Source: an uncultured Candidatus Melainabacteria bacterium (GTDB lineage Bacteria; Cyanobacteriota; Vampirovibrionia; LMEP-6097). From it: DNA of 24,521 nt. The stretch is from positions 1 to 24,521 of the forward strand of contig CALBDR010000019.1 of NCBI GenBank assembly GCA_937927525.1, given 5' to 3'. The notes below the pieces were generated by a model. That model searched no databases and was not told the DNA's origin. It saw only the letters and a program-made list of their open reading frames with translations. Shown here in pieces: positions 7,341 to 15,427 of the stretch; the first letter of the stretch is position 1, and every line of letters starts with the position of its first letter. Both the position numbers and the translations under genes were made by a program.

Positions 7341-9008
7341 ATGTTTAATTTTCAAATATTTTCAATCCTAATACTAAGCTTTATTATATTAAGCCTCAGT
7401 ACTGGTGCTTTTCCTATAGCTGGTGTTGACGAGGGGCGCTTTGCCCAAAGCTCAGCAAATATGCTTGCCGATATGAACTTCATTGTTCCTTTTTTTGATG
7501 GTGAAATGCGCTTAGAAAAACCTATTCTTTTTTATTGGGAACAAGTTTTAAGTTTTTTAGTTTTTGGCAATACTGAATTTGCAGCTAGATTACCTAGTAT
7601 CCTTACTGGAACTGGAATGGTTTACTTAGCTTATATACTTGGTAGCATTCAAGGAACTCCAATTTTTGCATCATTAATTATTCTTAGTTCTTTAGGTTTG
7701 AATATCTTTTCCAAAATAGCTATCACTGATATGAGCTTTAGCTTCTTCCTTTCTGCAAACTTGGCTTTCTTTTTCCTATCTTATTTTCATAAAACGAAAG
7801 CAAGCCACATTTTTAATCGTCAAAGCATAGATACAAGAATCTATTTCTATATCTCAGCGATATTTTTAGCTTTAGCTATTCTTTGCAAAGGTCCTCTAGC
7901 TTTAATCATATCTTCACTAGTAATTTTCATATTCTTAATCCAGGAGAAAGAAGTGCTCCATTTCTTTTCTAATAAAAAATACGATGCTTTAGCAGCATTA
8001 ATTTTAGTTTCAGCAATAGTTTTACCTTGGTATATATTAATCCATCAGAATACAGCTGGAGCATTTACAGAAAGCTTCTTTCTAAATGACAATATCAACA
8101 GATTTTTCACAACGATGAGCAAGCACAAAGGACCGTTTTGGTTTTATATTCCGAGCACATTGCTACTACTTTTCCCATGGTCCTTTTTTATTCCTCAAGC
8201 AATACTTGGAGATACTAGCTCGAGTAAAATCTCAAGAATTCATATTACCGACCATACAAACTCCCTAAAAAGATTCGCATTAATCTGGTTTGCAGTAGTT
8301 TTTATTTTCTTTAGCTTAGCCCAAACCAAATTAATCACATATATCCTCCCATTGATAATCCCTCTTTCCCTGTTAATAGCTAAATATTGTAGTAATTTAA
8401 TTAACAACGATAATAAAAACTCCGGTAACAAAAGCCCAAGTTTGTATTTTAGCTTTCTTGGAATTTTTCTAAGTTTGCCTATTCTTGCATTTATTGCAAT
8501 GAGCTTCTTCAGTGATGCATTAAACAAACTTAATAATAATGATATTTCATTTTTTATTATCCTAATCAGTATAATCTTCTCTTGTTCAATTCTTATTGCG
8601 ATAACAGCATTGAAAGAAAATAGTAAATTTAGTTTTTCAATATTAATTATCAGCTCACTTATTGCATTTAATATGTTCATAAACTTTATCGGGATACCGA
8701 TCTTTAAATCTATGGATAAAGGAATACAAGACTTTTGTCTAAATAACTACGATAAAAGTTCCAAAATTTTCACCTATAAACTTGAAAGAGGAAGCATAGG
8801 TTTTTATTGTAATACTAAAGTAAGCCAGATTAATAAAAAGAATGATGTCTCATCTCTTATTGACAAAATAAACAAATTCTACATAATAGTCCGCAAAAAA
8901 GATCTTGAAGCATTAAAAGAAATTACTAATACAGATAACTCAGAATATATCTTTAATACCGTTAAAGAAAATCAAGATTATTTATTTCTTAGGGCCCATA
9001 CCAATTAA
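7341..9008 (+). CDS. GT39/ArnT-like membrane glycosyltransferase
   Basis: This is a multi-spanning GT-C fold glycosyltransferase of the ArnT/PMT type, which moves a sugar from a polyprenyl-phosphate donor onto lipid A, protein or another envelope acceptor. Family marks are clear in the first 90 residues: GVDEGRFAQ at 28-36 (the D30-E31 pair matches the catalytic acid in the first periplasmic loop), RLEKPILFYW at 57-66 and FGNTEFAARLPS at 75-86. About ten to twelve hydrophobic segments follow, up to about residue 455, then a soluble C-terminal tail of about 100 residues. The ATG directly follows the lepB stop codon with no gap. The last 27 bases overlap the convergent gene on the minus strand. 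The acceptor cannot be deduced from sequence; no lipid A or polyprenyl-sugar gene sits beside it. Confidence 0.85.
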   Translation: MFNFQIFSILILSFIILSLSTGAFPIAGVDEGRFAQSSANMLADMNFIVPFFDGEMRLEKPILFYWEQVLSFLVFGNTEFAARLPSILTGTGMVYLAYILGSIQGTPIFASLIILSSLGLNIFSKIAITDMSFSFFLSANLAFFFLSYFHKTKASHIFNRQSIDTRIYFYISAIFLALAILCKGPLALIISSLVIFIFLIQEKEVLHFFSNKKYDALAALILVSAIVLPWYILIHQNTAGAFTESFFLNDNINRFFTTMSKHKGPFWFYIPSTLLLLFPWSFFIPQAILGDTSSSKISRIHITDHTNSLKRFALIWFAVVFIFFSLAQTKLITYILPLIIPLSLLIAKYCSNLINNDNKNSGNKSPSLYFSFLGIFLSLPILAFIAMSFFSDALNKLNNNDISFFIILISIIFSCSILIAITALKENSKFSFSILIISSLIAFNMFINFIGIPIFKSMDKGIQDFCLNNYDKSSKIFTYKLERGSIGFYCNTKVSQINKKNDVSSLIDKINKFYIIVRKKDLEALKEITNTDNSEYIFNTVKENQDYLFLRAHTN

Positions 9009-9767
9009 GCCCAAGACAAAGTTAAATATAGCTTTAATAGGTCCTAAAATCATTTTCAAAGGTCCACCAGACACTTCCTCTTGAGTATTTTTGGCTTCTT
9101 TAGCTTTCAGCTGCTTATTTCTCTCTTGAGCCTCAATTCGGATAAACTCAACATGAACCCCATCTAAAATTTTCTCTTTAGTTATGTTATGAGCTAATAC
9201 GTCTTGAATCTCTTCTTTAGCAAAACCTTTACTTAACAATGAATGTAATGGATTTATAATCTTAGGGCTAATATCTGCTTGATCCATTTTCTTTAAGTCA
9301 GGGTTATTAGCAAGATCATTAATAGCCTTAAATTCATCTGAATCCTTAATCATTTCCATTCGTTCTTTTGGATTATCTGGAAGTGATAACTTAGGATCTG
9401 GTCTAGCTAAACCTTCTGGAATATTTACAAAAAACTCCTTAGCATGATCTTTAATAGCAGGGTTTAATGCAATATCAGAAGATTCTAAAAGCCCTTTAGT
9501 TGCTTCAATACCGACATTATTTACTAAAACTTTATATGCAGAAGCAAGTACAGCTTTAAACTCAGGATTCTCAAGAGAAGCAAGCTTATCTCCCTTCTTA
9601 GCAGTATCTAGTTTCATAGATAAAGCTTTCAAGTAACGAAGTGCTGCTACAGCTTTTTCATTTAAATTAAACCCTTGCTCTGCTTGCACCTGAGCTTTAG
9701 GAGCAGAAACACTAGTCCCTGCCTGACCAGCATGAAAAACTGTTGGATTAATCTTAGAACCTACCAT
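8982..9767 (-). CDS. Hypothetical protein with INPT N-terminus and hydrophobic C-terminus (261 aa)
   Basis: No known family is recognised. The protein lacks a signal peptide. It starts with a short Ala/Gln/Gly-rich segment containing SKINPTV (4-10), then a mostly helical, charged body (35-235), and ends with a hydrophobic or amphipathic helix (about 237-257, rich in Ile, Leu, Phe and Gly) before a basic GPKK end. The INPTV string near the start also occurs in the small protein at 15428-15922, and as INPSI in the one at 16364-16660. All three lack signal peptides, which may mean a shared export signal or partner; this is inference. The stop overlaps the convergent glycosyltransferase by 27 bases. 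A 93-base gap separates it from nuoK upstream, so it may have its own promoter; TGTTATGAT at 9786-9794 on the minus strand is a possible extended -10. Confidence 0.75.
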   Translation of the reverse strand: MVGSKINPTVFHAGQAGTSVSAPKAQVQAEQGFNLNEKAVAALRYLKALSMKLDTAKKGDKLASLENPEFKAVLASAYKVLVNNVGIEATKGLLESSDIALNPAIKDHAKEFFVNIPEGLARPDPKLSLPDNPKERMEMIKDSDEFKAINDLANNPDLKKMDQADISPKIINPLHSLLSKGFAKEEIQDVLAHNITKEKILDGVHVEFIRIEAQERNKQLKAKEAKNTQEEVSGGPLKMILGPIKAIFNFVLGLIGMGPKK

Positions 9768-9860
9768 GAATTGTAATTACATAAAATCATAACACAAAGG
9801 ACGAGAAGTATTTACAAATTCAAAAACCTTAATTCTCAAAAATCAAACTGATGCTATCGA

Positions 9861-10172
9861 TCACCATTTAATAGTGTCAAATGAAGCGATATCGATATTC
9901 ACTCTATTTCTATAGATTAAAAGAAGTAAAGCTAAACCAATAGCTACCTCAGCAGCAGCTATAGCCATAATAAACAAACTAAAAACTTGTCCTTTAATAG
10001 CTAGGGGGTCAACATAGTGCGCAAAAGCAACAAAGTTAATATTAACCGCATTAAGCATAACTTCTATGCTCATTAAAATACGAAAAGCATTTCTGGAAAT
10101 CAATAAACCAAAAAGGCCTATTGAGAATAATAATGCTGAGAGTGTTAAATAATGTGTCAAACCAATTTCCAT
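9861..10172 (-). CDS. nuoK: NADH-quinone oxidoreductase subunit K
   Basis: This small membrane subunit of respiratory complex I belongs to the proton-pumping arm. It has 103 residues and three membrane helices (about 5-25, 29-52, 62-86). The two conserved membrane glutamates are present: E37 in [14 protein letters not shown] and E75 in [12 protein letters not shown], matching E36 and E72 of the E. coli protein. The start lies 18 bases after the nuoJ stop, with AAAGG as a likely Shine-Dalgarno sequence. In most genomes nuoL follows; here the next gene downstream is an unrelated unknown protein, so the pair nuoJ-nuoK stands alone. Confidence 0.93.
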   Translation of the reverse strand: MEIGLTHYLTLSALLFSIGLFGLLISRNAFRILMSIEVMLNAVNINFVAFAHYVDPLAIKGQVFSLFIMAIAAAEVAIGLALLLLIYRNRVNIDIASFDTIKW

Positions 10173-10190
10173 AATTAAAACCTTTTAAAG

Positions 10191-10754
10191 TTACTTACTA
10201 ATATCCTTTTTACTTAAAATAATTACTCCAACTAAAACTACTAATAATAGAATTGAGATTAACTCAAATGGAAGCAAATACTTATTCAACATTAAATAAC
10301 CGATTTGAGATGTATATTTCTCATCAACCATATCAATAACGGCAGCATACTTATTAGCTCCAGTAAGTTTTGTAATAGTTTCCCAATCTTGAGATTGAAT
10401 TACAAAACTTAAAAGAGAAAATATTAAAGCTGAAGTAACGAGTGCAAAAACAGTTTTCGACCTAGAAGCAAAAACATATTCTTGTAATTTAGAAGCCTCA
10501 TCTTTTAATGAGCAAAGCATAACCGCAAATACGATAACTAAAACAATCCCTACCGCATAGATTAGGACTTGGGAAACTGCTACGAAGTTAGCGCTTAAGA
10601 GAAAATAAAAACCAGAAATAGAAGCAAATGCACCAATCAATGTAAAACCAGCTCTAATAAGATTCGGGTTAAGAATCATACCCAAAGAACAAAGAACTGC
10701 GATAGCCCCGAGCAACCAAAAGGGTATAAATGATAAAGACTCTAAAAATTCCAT
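10191..10754 (-). CDS. nuoJ: NADH-quinone oxidoreductase subunit J
   Basis: This is the complex I membrane subunit J (NdhG in cyanobacterial naming), 187 residues with five predicted membrane helices (about 8-26, 31-51, 56-82, 102-122, 157-181). The family signature is the third helix, QVLIYAVGIVLVIVFAVML (62-80), containing the pi-bulge helix that links the quinone site to the pumps. It is followed 18 bases later by nuoK. Upstream only 40 bases separate its ATG from the divergent DUF433 gene, so the two promoters must overlap. TTGCCT and TATATT spaced by 17 bases occur on the minus strand, but the -10 would lie only 4 bases from the ATG, implying a leaderless message if used. Confidence 0.92.
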   Translation of the reverse strand: MEFLESLSFIPFWLLGAIAVLCSLGMILNPNLIRAGFTLIGAFASISGFYFLLSANFVAVSQVLIYAVGIVLVIVFAVMLCSLKDEASKLQEYVFASRSKTVFALVTSALIFSLLSFVIQSQDWETITKLTGANKYAAVIDMVDEKYTSQIGYLMLNKYLLPFELISILLLVVLVGVIILSKKDISK

Positions 10755-10769
10755 CAGAATATATTTTAG

Positions 10770-10775
10770 TATAAT
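10770..10775 (+). promoter_or_regulatory. -10 box in the nuoJ / DUF433 divergent promoter region
   Basis: A perfect TATAAT on the plus strand lies about 20 bases before the ATG at 10795, within the 40-base gap between two divergent genes. The matching -35 position falls in the first codons of nuoJ and is poor. The tight gap implies that transcription of the two genes interferes or is coordinated. Confidence 0.35.
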
Positions 10776-10794
10776 TATCCAGGCAAGTAAATTT

Positions 10795-11553
10795 ATGAAC
10801 CTTAAAAATTTAGCTGAATCAAGAATTGTTATTGATAGCTATAGTGGAAAACCCTTCATAAAAGGAACAAAAGTTACTGTTGCAGAACTACTTTTAGAGA
10901 TTATAGAAGGGCGAGATGAAGCGGATATTATTCGTACCTATAGAAGTATAAGATTAGATGATATTAAAGCTTGTTTAGCTTATTCATATTGTGTAGCAGA
11001 TAATGTGTCTCTTAAGGTTACAACAAGTGCTGGTTCGACTAAAGAAATCAAAAAAGATCTTGAACTAGAAAGGGAAATTCGTGAACAAGGATTTAACACC
11101 TTCTATGAAAACCTAGAGAGCCAAGCTTCTGTCCAAGAAGAGATGACTGCTGCTCATATCAATCGCATTAAGCAGATGAAAAAGCAGCAACAAGAAAAAG
11201 AAGCTAAGAAAATTCAAGCACCAACAAAAAGAGCTTACGACCTAATTATTGAACTTGCAGCCACTGAAAAAACACAAGTATTTGGTGACACTGATGCCAT
11301 TGAACAAAAGCTAGATATGAGCTCTGATAACTATATCTTTAACATTAGAACGGATAATAAACAGTGGTTAACCTACTCAGTAAAAGATGGTGTTGAAATC
11401 GACAAACAGATGAGAAGAAACTTAAAAGTCAGATATTACCTCAATGGTGAGATGAAAGAAGCTATTTTTGAAGGCTATCTATCTACAGATAGAAAACATA
11501 AAGTCTTTTTAGAGCGTAGTGAAGAAGGTAAGACTTGTGGAAGGGCCCTTTAA
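10795..11553 (+). CDS. DUF433-domain protein with unknown C-terminal domain (252 aa)
   Basis: Residues 8-66 match the DUF433 fold, a small winged-helix-like domain often found in antitoxins (VapB45-like) and DNA-binding proteins: RIVIDSYSGKPFIKGTKVTV (10-29), then a helical stretch ending RLDDIKACLAYSYC (53-66). The middle (about 85-140) is a charged, Gln/Lys/Glu-rich segment likely to be a coiled coil. The last 110 residues (about 145-252) look like a mixed alpha/beta domain I do not recognise. Stand-alone DUF433 proteins are about 75-110 residues, so this is a fusion. No toxin gene is adjacent; the next gene starts right after the stop codon and is followed by rimM, so a toxin-antitoxin role is not supported here. 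A DNA-binding regulator of its own operon is possible. Confidence 0.8.
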   Translation: MNLKNLAESRIVIDSYSGKPFIKGTKVTVAELLLEIIEGRDEADIIRTYRSIRLDDIKACLAYSYCVADNVSLKVTTSAGSTKEIKKDLELEREIREQGFNTFYENLESQASVQEEMTAAHINRIKQMKKQQQEKEAKKIQAPTKRAYDLIIELAATEKTQVFGDTDAIEQKLDMSSDNYIFNIRTDNKQWLTYSVKDGVEIDKQMRRNLKVRYYLNGEMKEAIFEGYLSTDRKHKVFLERSEEGKTCGRAL

Positions 11554-12915
11554 ATGTCAGATATAAATAAAGGTGGCTTTGATGGTAAGAAGATTGCAGA
11601 GTCCCGCGAAGCCTTTAAGAATAAAAAAGATGATAAAGCAGCTGAAGTCTCGCAAGATACCCAGCATAGGCAAGAGCATTTAAACAAAGTTCAAGCAGAA
11701 AATCGTGGACGTTATTCCTCTGCATCTAGCTCTCAAAAAGCGATAACAAAAGCTTATAGAGAAAAGCATCAAGATCAATTTATTCAAGATCAAAAAATTA
11801 AAGAAGATAAAAAACAAGAAGACTTTAAAGACTTTGCTTTCAAAAAGCAAATAGTTGAAACTGAAAAAGATAAAGCCCTAGTCAAAAACCCAATACTAAA
11901 ATCAAAACTTGATCTAAGCTCCAAACAGCAATCTCAAACTCAAGAGCAAAGAAATAACCCAAAAGCTAAACCTCCAAGACCATCTTTAAAATCATTACTT
12001 GCCCATAAAGGTGTAGTTAATAAAAAGCTGAGTTACAAAGAGTTAATCAACTTAAACCCTTCATTAAAGCATGTTTCTAGCAAAGACTTAGACAATCTTC
12101 AAGAGTTAGGTAAAGTACTCGAAGGACAATACATTGCAGAACTAGCTGAGAGTGAAGCTAAAGCTAACAATAGATTAACTGGTGGAAAACAAAAAGCAAA
12201 ACAACCAAGTGTTGCAGAGTTATTTCAGCTCGGTGACGAGATTTTAGATCTTGATTCAGATGAACTACAAGACTTAGTCAGTGAACTTGCTGAAGGTTTA
12301 GAATCTGATGAAATTAGAGACAATATAATCACTGTTTTAAATCTCTTTCAAGAAAATAAACCTATCCAAAACCAACTTCTTCTTTATTTCCCTCTGCCAT
12401 TACCATTTGCATTTAAAGAAATTGATGAAGAGTTTGAAGAAGAACTAGAAGAATTGAGAAAAGAGAATCAAGAAAAAGATCAGCAAGATGAAACCTATGA
12501 AGATGATGAGGATGAAGATGAAGAGTTTGAAGCAGATATGGAAGCAGCAATCAGTATTCATACTTATAACTTTGGTAAATTAATGGCGCTGCTTCGCTTT
12601 TCAAAATCATTGAATAAACTTGAAATTACTTTCAAAGGAGCTCCGAATGCAGAAGAGCTTGCTATTGCATTAAGTTCTAACCTCGAATTTGAATTACCTT
12701 TTCAAACAAATATCAAAGAAAGAAGGTATAAGACATGGAAAAATAAAACGTTCCCGAATGTTCCCTCAGATCAAACCAGAGCAAGTGCAATACAGACCAC
12801 TGGTGAACCAGATGAACAGTTTATAAAAGCCTGTAAAATAATCTTCAGTTCTGTTCAAAAAAGTGACAGCGAAGTTACACAATTTGAAGCTACTAAAGAA
12901 GGTAAAATAGTTTAA
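11554..12915 (+). CDS. Possible FliK-like hook-length control protein (453 aa)
   Basis: The first 220 residues are highly charged, Lys/Gln/Glu-rich and probably disordered, without signal peptide. From 270 on the protein resembles the C-terminal Flg_hook domain of FliK: LLLYFPLPLPFAFKE (275-289), an acidic insertion (290-330, mostly Glu/Asp), then ISIHTYNFGKLMALLRF (333-349), LEITFKG (355-361) and AEELAIALSSNLE (367-379). FliK relatives show the same order: 'L.LPLPF', a strand ending 'LG.l...l', a second strand, and a helix 'E.a..l...l..l'. Disordered N-terminus plus compact C-terminus, and a length near 400-450, also fit FliK. If right, it would be secreted by the flagellar export gate and switch it from hook to filament substrates. 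The flagellar genes of this genome are about 8 kb away. The call rests on pattern only. The ATG directly follows the previous stop codon, and rimM starts 3 bases after its end. Confidence 0.6.
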   Translation: MSDINKGGFDGKKIAESREAFKNKKDDKAAEVSQDTQHRQEHLNKVQAENRGRYSSASSSQKAITKAYREKHQDQFIQDQKIKEDKKQEDFKDFAFKKQIVETEKDKALVKNPILKSKLDLSSKQQSQTQEQRNNPKAKPPRPSLKSLLAHKGVVNKKLSYKELINLNPSLKHVSSKDLDNLQELGKVLEGQYIAELAESEAKANNRLTGGKQKAKQPSVAELFQLGDEILDLDSDELQDLVSELAEGLESDEIRDNIITVLNLFQENKPIQNQLLLYFPLPLPFAFKEIDEEFEEELEELRKENQEKDQQDETYEDDEDEDEEFEADMEAAISIHTYNFGKLMALLRFSKSLNKLEITFKGAPNAEELAIALSSNLEFELPFQTNIKERRYKTWKNKTFPNVPSDQTRASAIQTTGEPDEQFIKACKIIFSSVQKSDSEVTQFEATKEGKIV

Positions 12916-12918
12916 ACT

Positions 12919-13425
12919 ATGCCCGAACCTAGAGTTATTGCTAATATCTGTGGCTGCCATGGAATAAAAGGTGAATTAAAACTTTACCCTCTAATGGATT
13001 CTAATGAAGACTTCTATGATCTTCAAACTGTAATTATCCAAGATAAAGAGTATAAGGTGGAATCTGTTCGCCCAAACAAACAATTCATACTCATGAAACT
13101 AAAAGAAATTACTAATCGCAATATGGCTGAAGAGTTAAATGGTTATGTCAGCGCTGTCATAAATGAAAATCTTGAAGAAGGTGTATTTTACCTTCAAGAC
13201 CTTATTAATTTAAAGGTTCTTGACTCTGAAGGTAAAGAATTAGGAACTGTAAGTAACTTTACTGAAACTGGTCAAACATTAATTTTTGTGAAACTCCACA
13301 AAGAGTTTGCGAAAAAAAACGACCTATTGATACCTTTCGTAGAAAGGTATATCAATAAAATAGACCTTAAAGCTAAGCATATTCATCTAAACGAAATATC
13401 AGAATTAATTGAGTTAAATAAGTAA
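12919..13425 (+). CDS. rimM: Ribosome maturation factor RimM
   Basis: RimM binds the 30S subunit through ribosomal protein uS19 and helps mature the 16S rRNA head. The 168-residue protein has the usual two parts: an N-terminal barrel (about 1-90) with the family signature ICGCHGIKGELKLYP (10-24), and a C-terminal PRC barrel (about 92-165) starting with GVFYLQDLINLKVLD (87-101) and including LLIPFVERYINKIDL (135-149). Length is normal. It begins 3 bases after the FliK-like gene and is followed 31 bases later by the IMPDH/GMP reductase gene. The usual rimM partners rpsP, trmD and rplS are absent here, so this locus departs from the common arrangement. Confidence 0.9.
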   Translation: MPEPRVIANICGCHGIKGELKLYPLMDSNEDFYDLQTVIIQDKEYKVESVRPNKQFILMKLKEITNRNMAEELNGYVSAVINENLEEGVFYLQDLINLKVLDSEGKELGTVSNFTETGQTLIFVKLHKEFAKKNDLLIPFVERYINKIDLKAKHIHLNEISELIELNK

Positions 13426-13456
13426 ACTCTGTTAATATACTTGGTTGGGTAAATTT

Positions 13457-14518
13457 ATGATAGTTGAAGGTTTAACGTTTGATGATGTATTTATAATTCC
13501 GAAGTATTCGGATATTGAGCACAGGGCTGATGTTTCAACCAGGTCTAAAATTCTTCCAAATGTTGAACTAGCTGCACCTTTTATCTCCGCGAACATGGAT
13601 ACGGTAACCGAGTACAAAATGGCCATTAGCATGATGATCTCTGGTGGTTTAGGAATCTTACACAGATACCTTAGTATCGAAGATATGGTGAAACAGATTG
13701 AGCTATATAAATCTGAAATCCAAGAACATAAATACGAAGAAAAAGTTCCTTTTGTAGTATCAATTGGTGCTAATGATTTTGATAGAGTTGCAAAGGCTTA
13801 TGAAAAAGGCATTAGAAACTTTTGTATAGATGTAGCACACGGTCATCACCTATTAGTAGAAAAGTGTATTAAAAAATTACGTGAGCTTTATTCTGACATC
13901 GGAATAATTGCAGGAAATACTTGTACCTATCAAGGTGCTTACGATCTTTTCAAATGGGGAGCAGATACGATTAAAGTGGGAGTAGGCCCTGGGTCAGTCT
14001 GTACGACTAGAGTAAAGACTGGAGCTGGTTATCCTCAGCTTTCCGCAATCCAGTTAGCATACCAAGCAAAGCTTGATTACTTAAAAGATTTTCCTAATGA
14101 AGAAAAATTCATTATTGCAGATGGTGGTATCAAGTACTATGGTGACATTACTAAAGCTCTAGCAGCTGGTGGTGATGCAGTAATGATGGGATCTATTTTT
14201 GCTGGTTGCAAACAGACACCTGGAAACGTTTTTAGAAACGAGAATGAAGAAATGGTGAAAAGCTACAGGGGCATGGCTTCTATCCCAGCTCAAAGTGACT
14301 TTGGAATTGAAGATTTTAACGAAGAAGGAATTTCTTTAACCGTTAAATATAGGGGTAATGTAAAACATATTCTAGAAAGACTCTTAAAGGGTTTAAGAAG
14401 TGGAATGAGCTACAGTGGTGCAAGAACCATTAAGTCACTTCAAGAAGTTTGTGAGTTTGTAAAAGTTACTCAAAGTGGTCACTTTGAAGGCCAACCACAC
14501 AAAGCTTTTAAACACTAA
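13457..14518 (+). CDS. GMP reductase / IMP dehydrogenase family enzyme lacking CBS domains
   Basis: The enzyme belongs to the IMPDH/GMPR family, which interconverts IMP with XMP or GMP by hydride transfer at a nucleotide covalently bound to Cys. It is a single TIM barrel of 353 residues from the ATG at 13457: GLTFDDVFIIP at 5-15, substrate loop GVGPGSVCTTRVKTG at 175-189 (C182, T184), IADGGIKYYGD near 220, and YRGMASIP near 270. IMPDH is usually about 490 residues with two CBS modules inserted; here the insertion is absent. The loop continues VKTGAGYPQLSA, as in GMP reductases, and the Arg-Tyr flap motif of IMPDH after YRGM is not seen. GMP reductase (guaC) is therefore the better guess, though a CBS-less IMPDH cannot be excluded. 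A TTG 12 bases upstream is an in-frame alternative, but ATG gives the usual family start. The end overlaps the convergent epimerase by 11 bases. Confidence 0.85.
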   Translation: MIVEGLTFDDVFIIPKYSDIEHRADVSTRSKILPNVELAAPFISANMDTVTEYKMAISMMISGGLGILHRYLSIEDMVKQIELYKSEIQEHKYEEKVPFVVSIGANDFDRVAKAYEKGIRNFCIDVAHGHHLLVEKCIKKLRELYSDIGIIAGNTCTYQGAYDLFKWGADTIKVGVGPGSVCTTRVKTGAGYPQLSAIQLAYQAKLDYLKDFPNEEKFIIADGGIKYYGDITKALAAGGDAVMMGSIFAGCKQTPGNVFRNENEEMVKSYRGMASIPAQSDFGIEDFNEEGISLTVKYRGNVKHILERLLKGLRSGMSYSGARTIKSLQEVCEFVKVTQSGHFEGQPHKAFKH

Positions 14519-15398
14519 GACCTAAAAGCTTGTCATTAGCTAGCACAGATCTCTTAATATCTCCTGCTTTAAAACCGTTATAGCGAAAGCTTAGTGATCC
14601 ATTCATGTACTTATTTTTCTCTATAAGATCTGAAAAAGCTATAAGCGCCAAATCTTCGAGGTAAATAGGCTTAGCACAAGAAATGTTTAAAATTTCTTTT
14701 GAGCTTTTACCCAATATCAGTAGCTTCAAAACCGCGTCGCTAAAATCATCAACATAAACCATATCTCGAATAATTTGATTTGGTCCATCTGCGTTAATTA
14801 CAATTTCAAATTGACTTTTATTTGCTTCGACTTGTTTTTTTAAAGAGTTCAAGAAATGGGCGTATGCACCTTTCTGAATAAATTCTTTACCGTATGGATT
14901 TGCCAATCTTAAAATAAAATAACTTTCGAAATTATTGATAATAAACTCCTCTAAATTCTTTTTAAATTCACCATATTCGTTAATAGGTTTCAAAGGAGCA
15001 TATTCCGCAATAGGTATATTTTCTTGTTCACCGTAAACAGCTGCAGACGAAATAAAATACAAAGATATCTTCATCGATCTGTTCATCGCGAAGCTTTGCA
15101 TGTAAATGAAAAATTCTTGTTCCTTCGATAGATCTCCAGTATATGCAAAATGCAGCAAATCTATAGATTCAGCTTCGAAGTCCTTAAATATTTCAGCAAG
15201 AGCTTCTGTTCCGGAGTTTATATCAAAAGTAAACGAAAAAACTTTATTTGAGTTTCGCAAACCCATATCAAGCCTTTCTAGCTTAAGACTTCTATCTAAT
15301 AAATAAATTTTCTCGTATTTATCAAATAATTTAGGGAAACTGTAATTCAAAAAATTGGCAGCAAGATAACCAGTAGCCCCAGTCAAACAAAGTATCAT
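14508..15398 (-). CDS. NAD-dependent epimerase/dehydratase (extended SDR)
   Basis: This 296-residue protein has the fold of nucleotide-sugar epimerases and dehydratases. The N-terminal Rossmann motif is TGATGYLA (6-13); the third glycine of the usual TGxxGxxG is Ala, a variant seen in some members. Catalytic residues are visible: SSAAVYGE at 117-124 supplies the Ser, and Y142-x3-K146 (EYGEFKK) the Tyr/Lys pair. Downstream, ILRLANPYG (about 160-170) and RDMVYVDDFSDAVLKLL (about 211-227) are typical of GalE/WcaG relatives. Substrate cannot be inferred; a cell-surface sugar pathway is likely. It lies 29 bases downstream of the small helical protein gene on the same strand, with no visible terminator between, so the two may be co-transcribed. 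Its 3' end overlaps the convergent GMP reductase-like gene. Confidence 0.85.
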   Translation of the reverse strand: MILCLTGATGYLAANFLNYSFPKLFDKYEKIYLLDRSLKLERLDMGLRNSNKVFSFTFDINSGTEALAEIFKDFEAESIDLLHFAYTGDLSKEQEFFIYMQSFAMNRSMKISLYFISSAAVYGEQENIPIAEYAPLKPINEYGEFKKNLEEFIINNFESYFILRLANPYGKEFIQKGAYAHFLNSLKKQVEANKSQFEIVINADGPNQIIRDMVYVDDFSDAVLKLLILGKSSKEILNISCAKPIYLEDLALIAFSDLIEKNKYMNGSLSFRYNGFKAGDIKRSVLANDKLLGLSV

Positions 15399-15427
15399 TT
15401 CATTAATCGTAACAAATCTTAAAAAGT

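Noticed and set aside
8240..8680. 146-codon open frame antisense to the glycosyltransferase
   Set aside because: The Ile/Leu/Lys-rich product mirrors the membrane segments of the real gene and has no start signals.
10795..11553. Toxin-antitoxin module
   Set aside because: The DUF433 domain can occur in antitoxins, but neither neighbour resembles a toxin and the protein is a large fusion.
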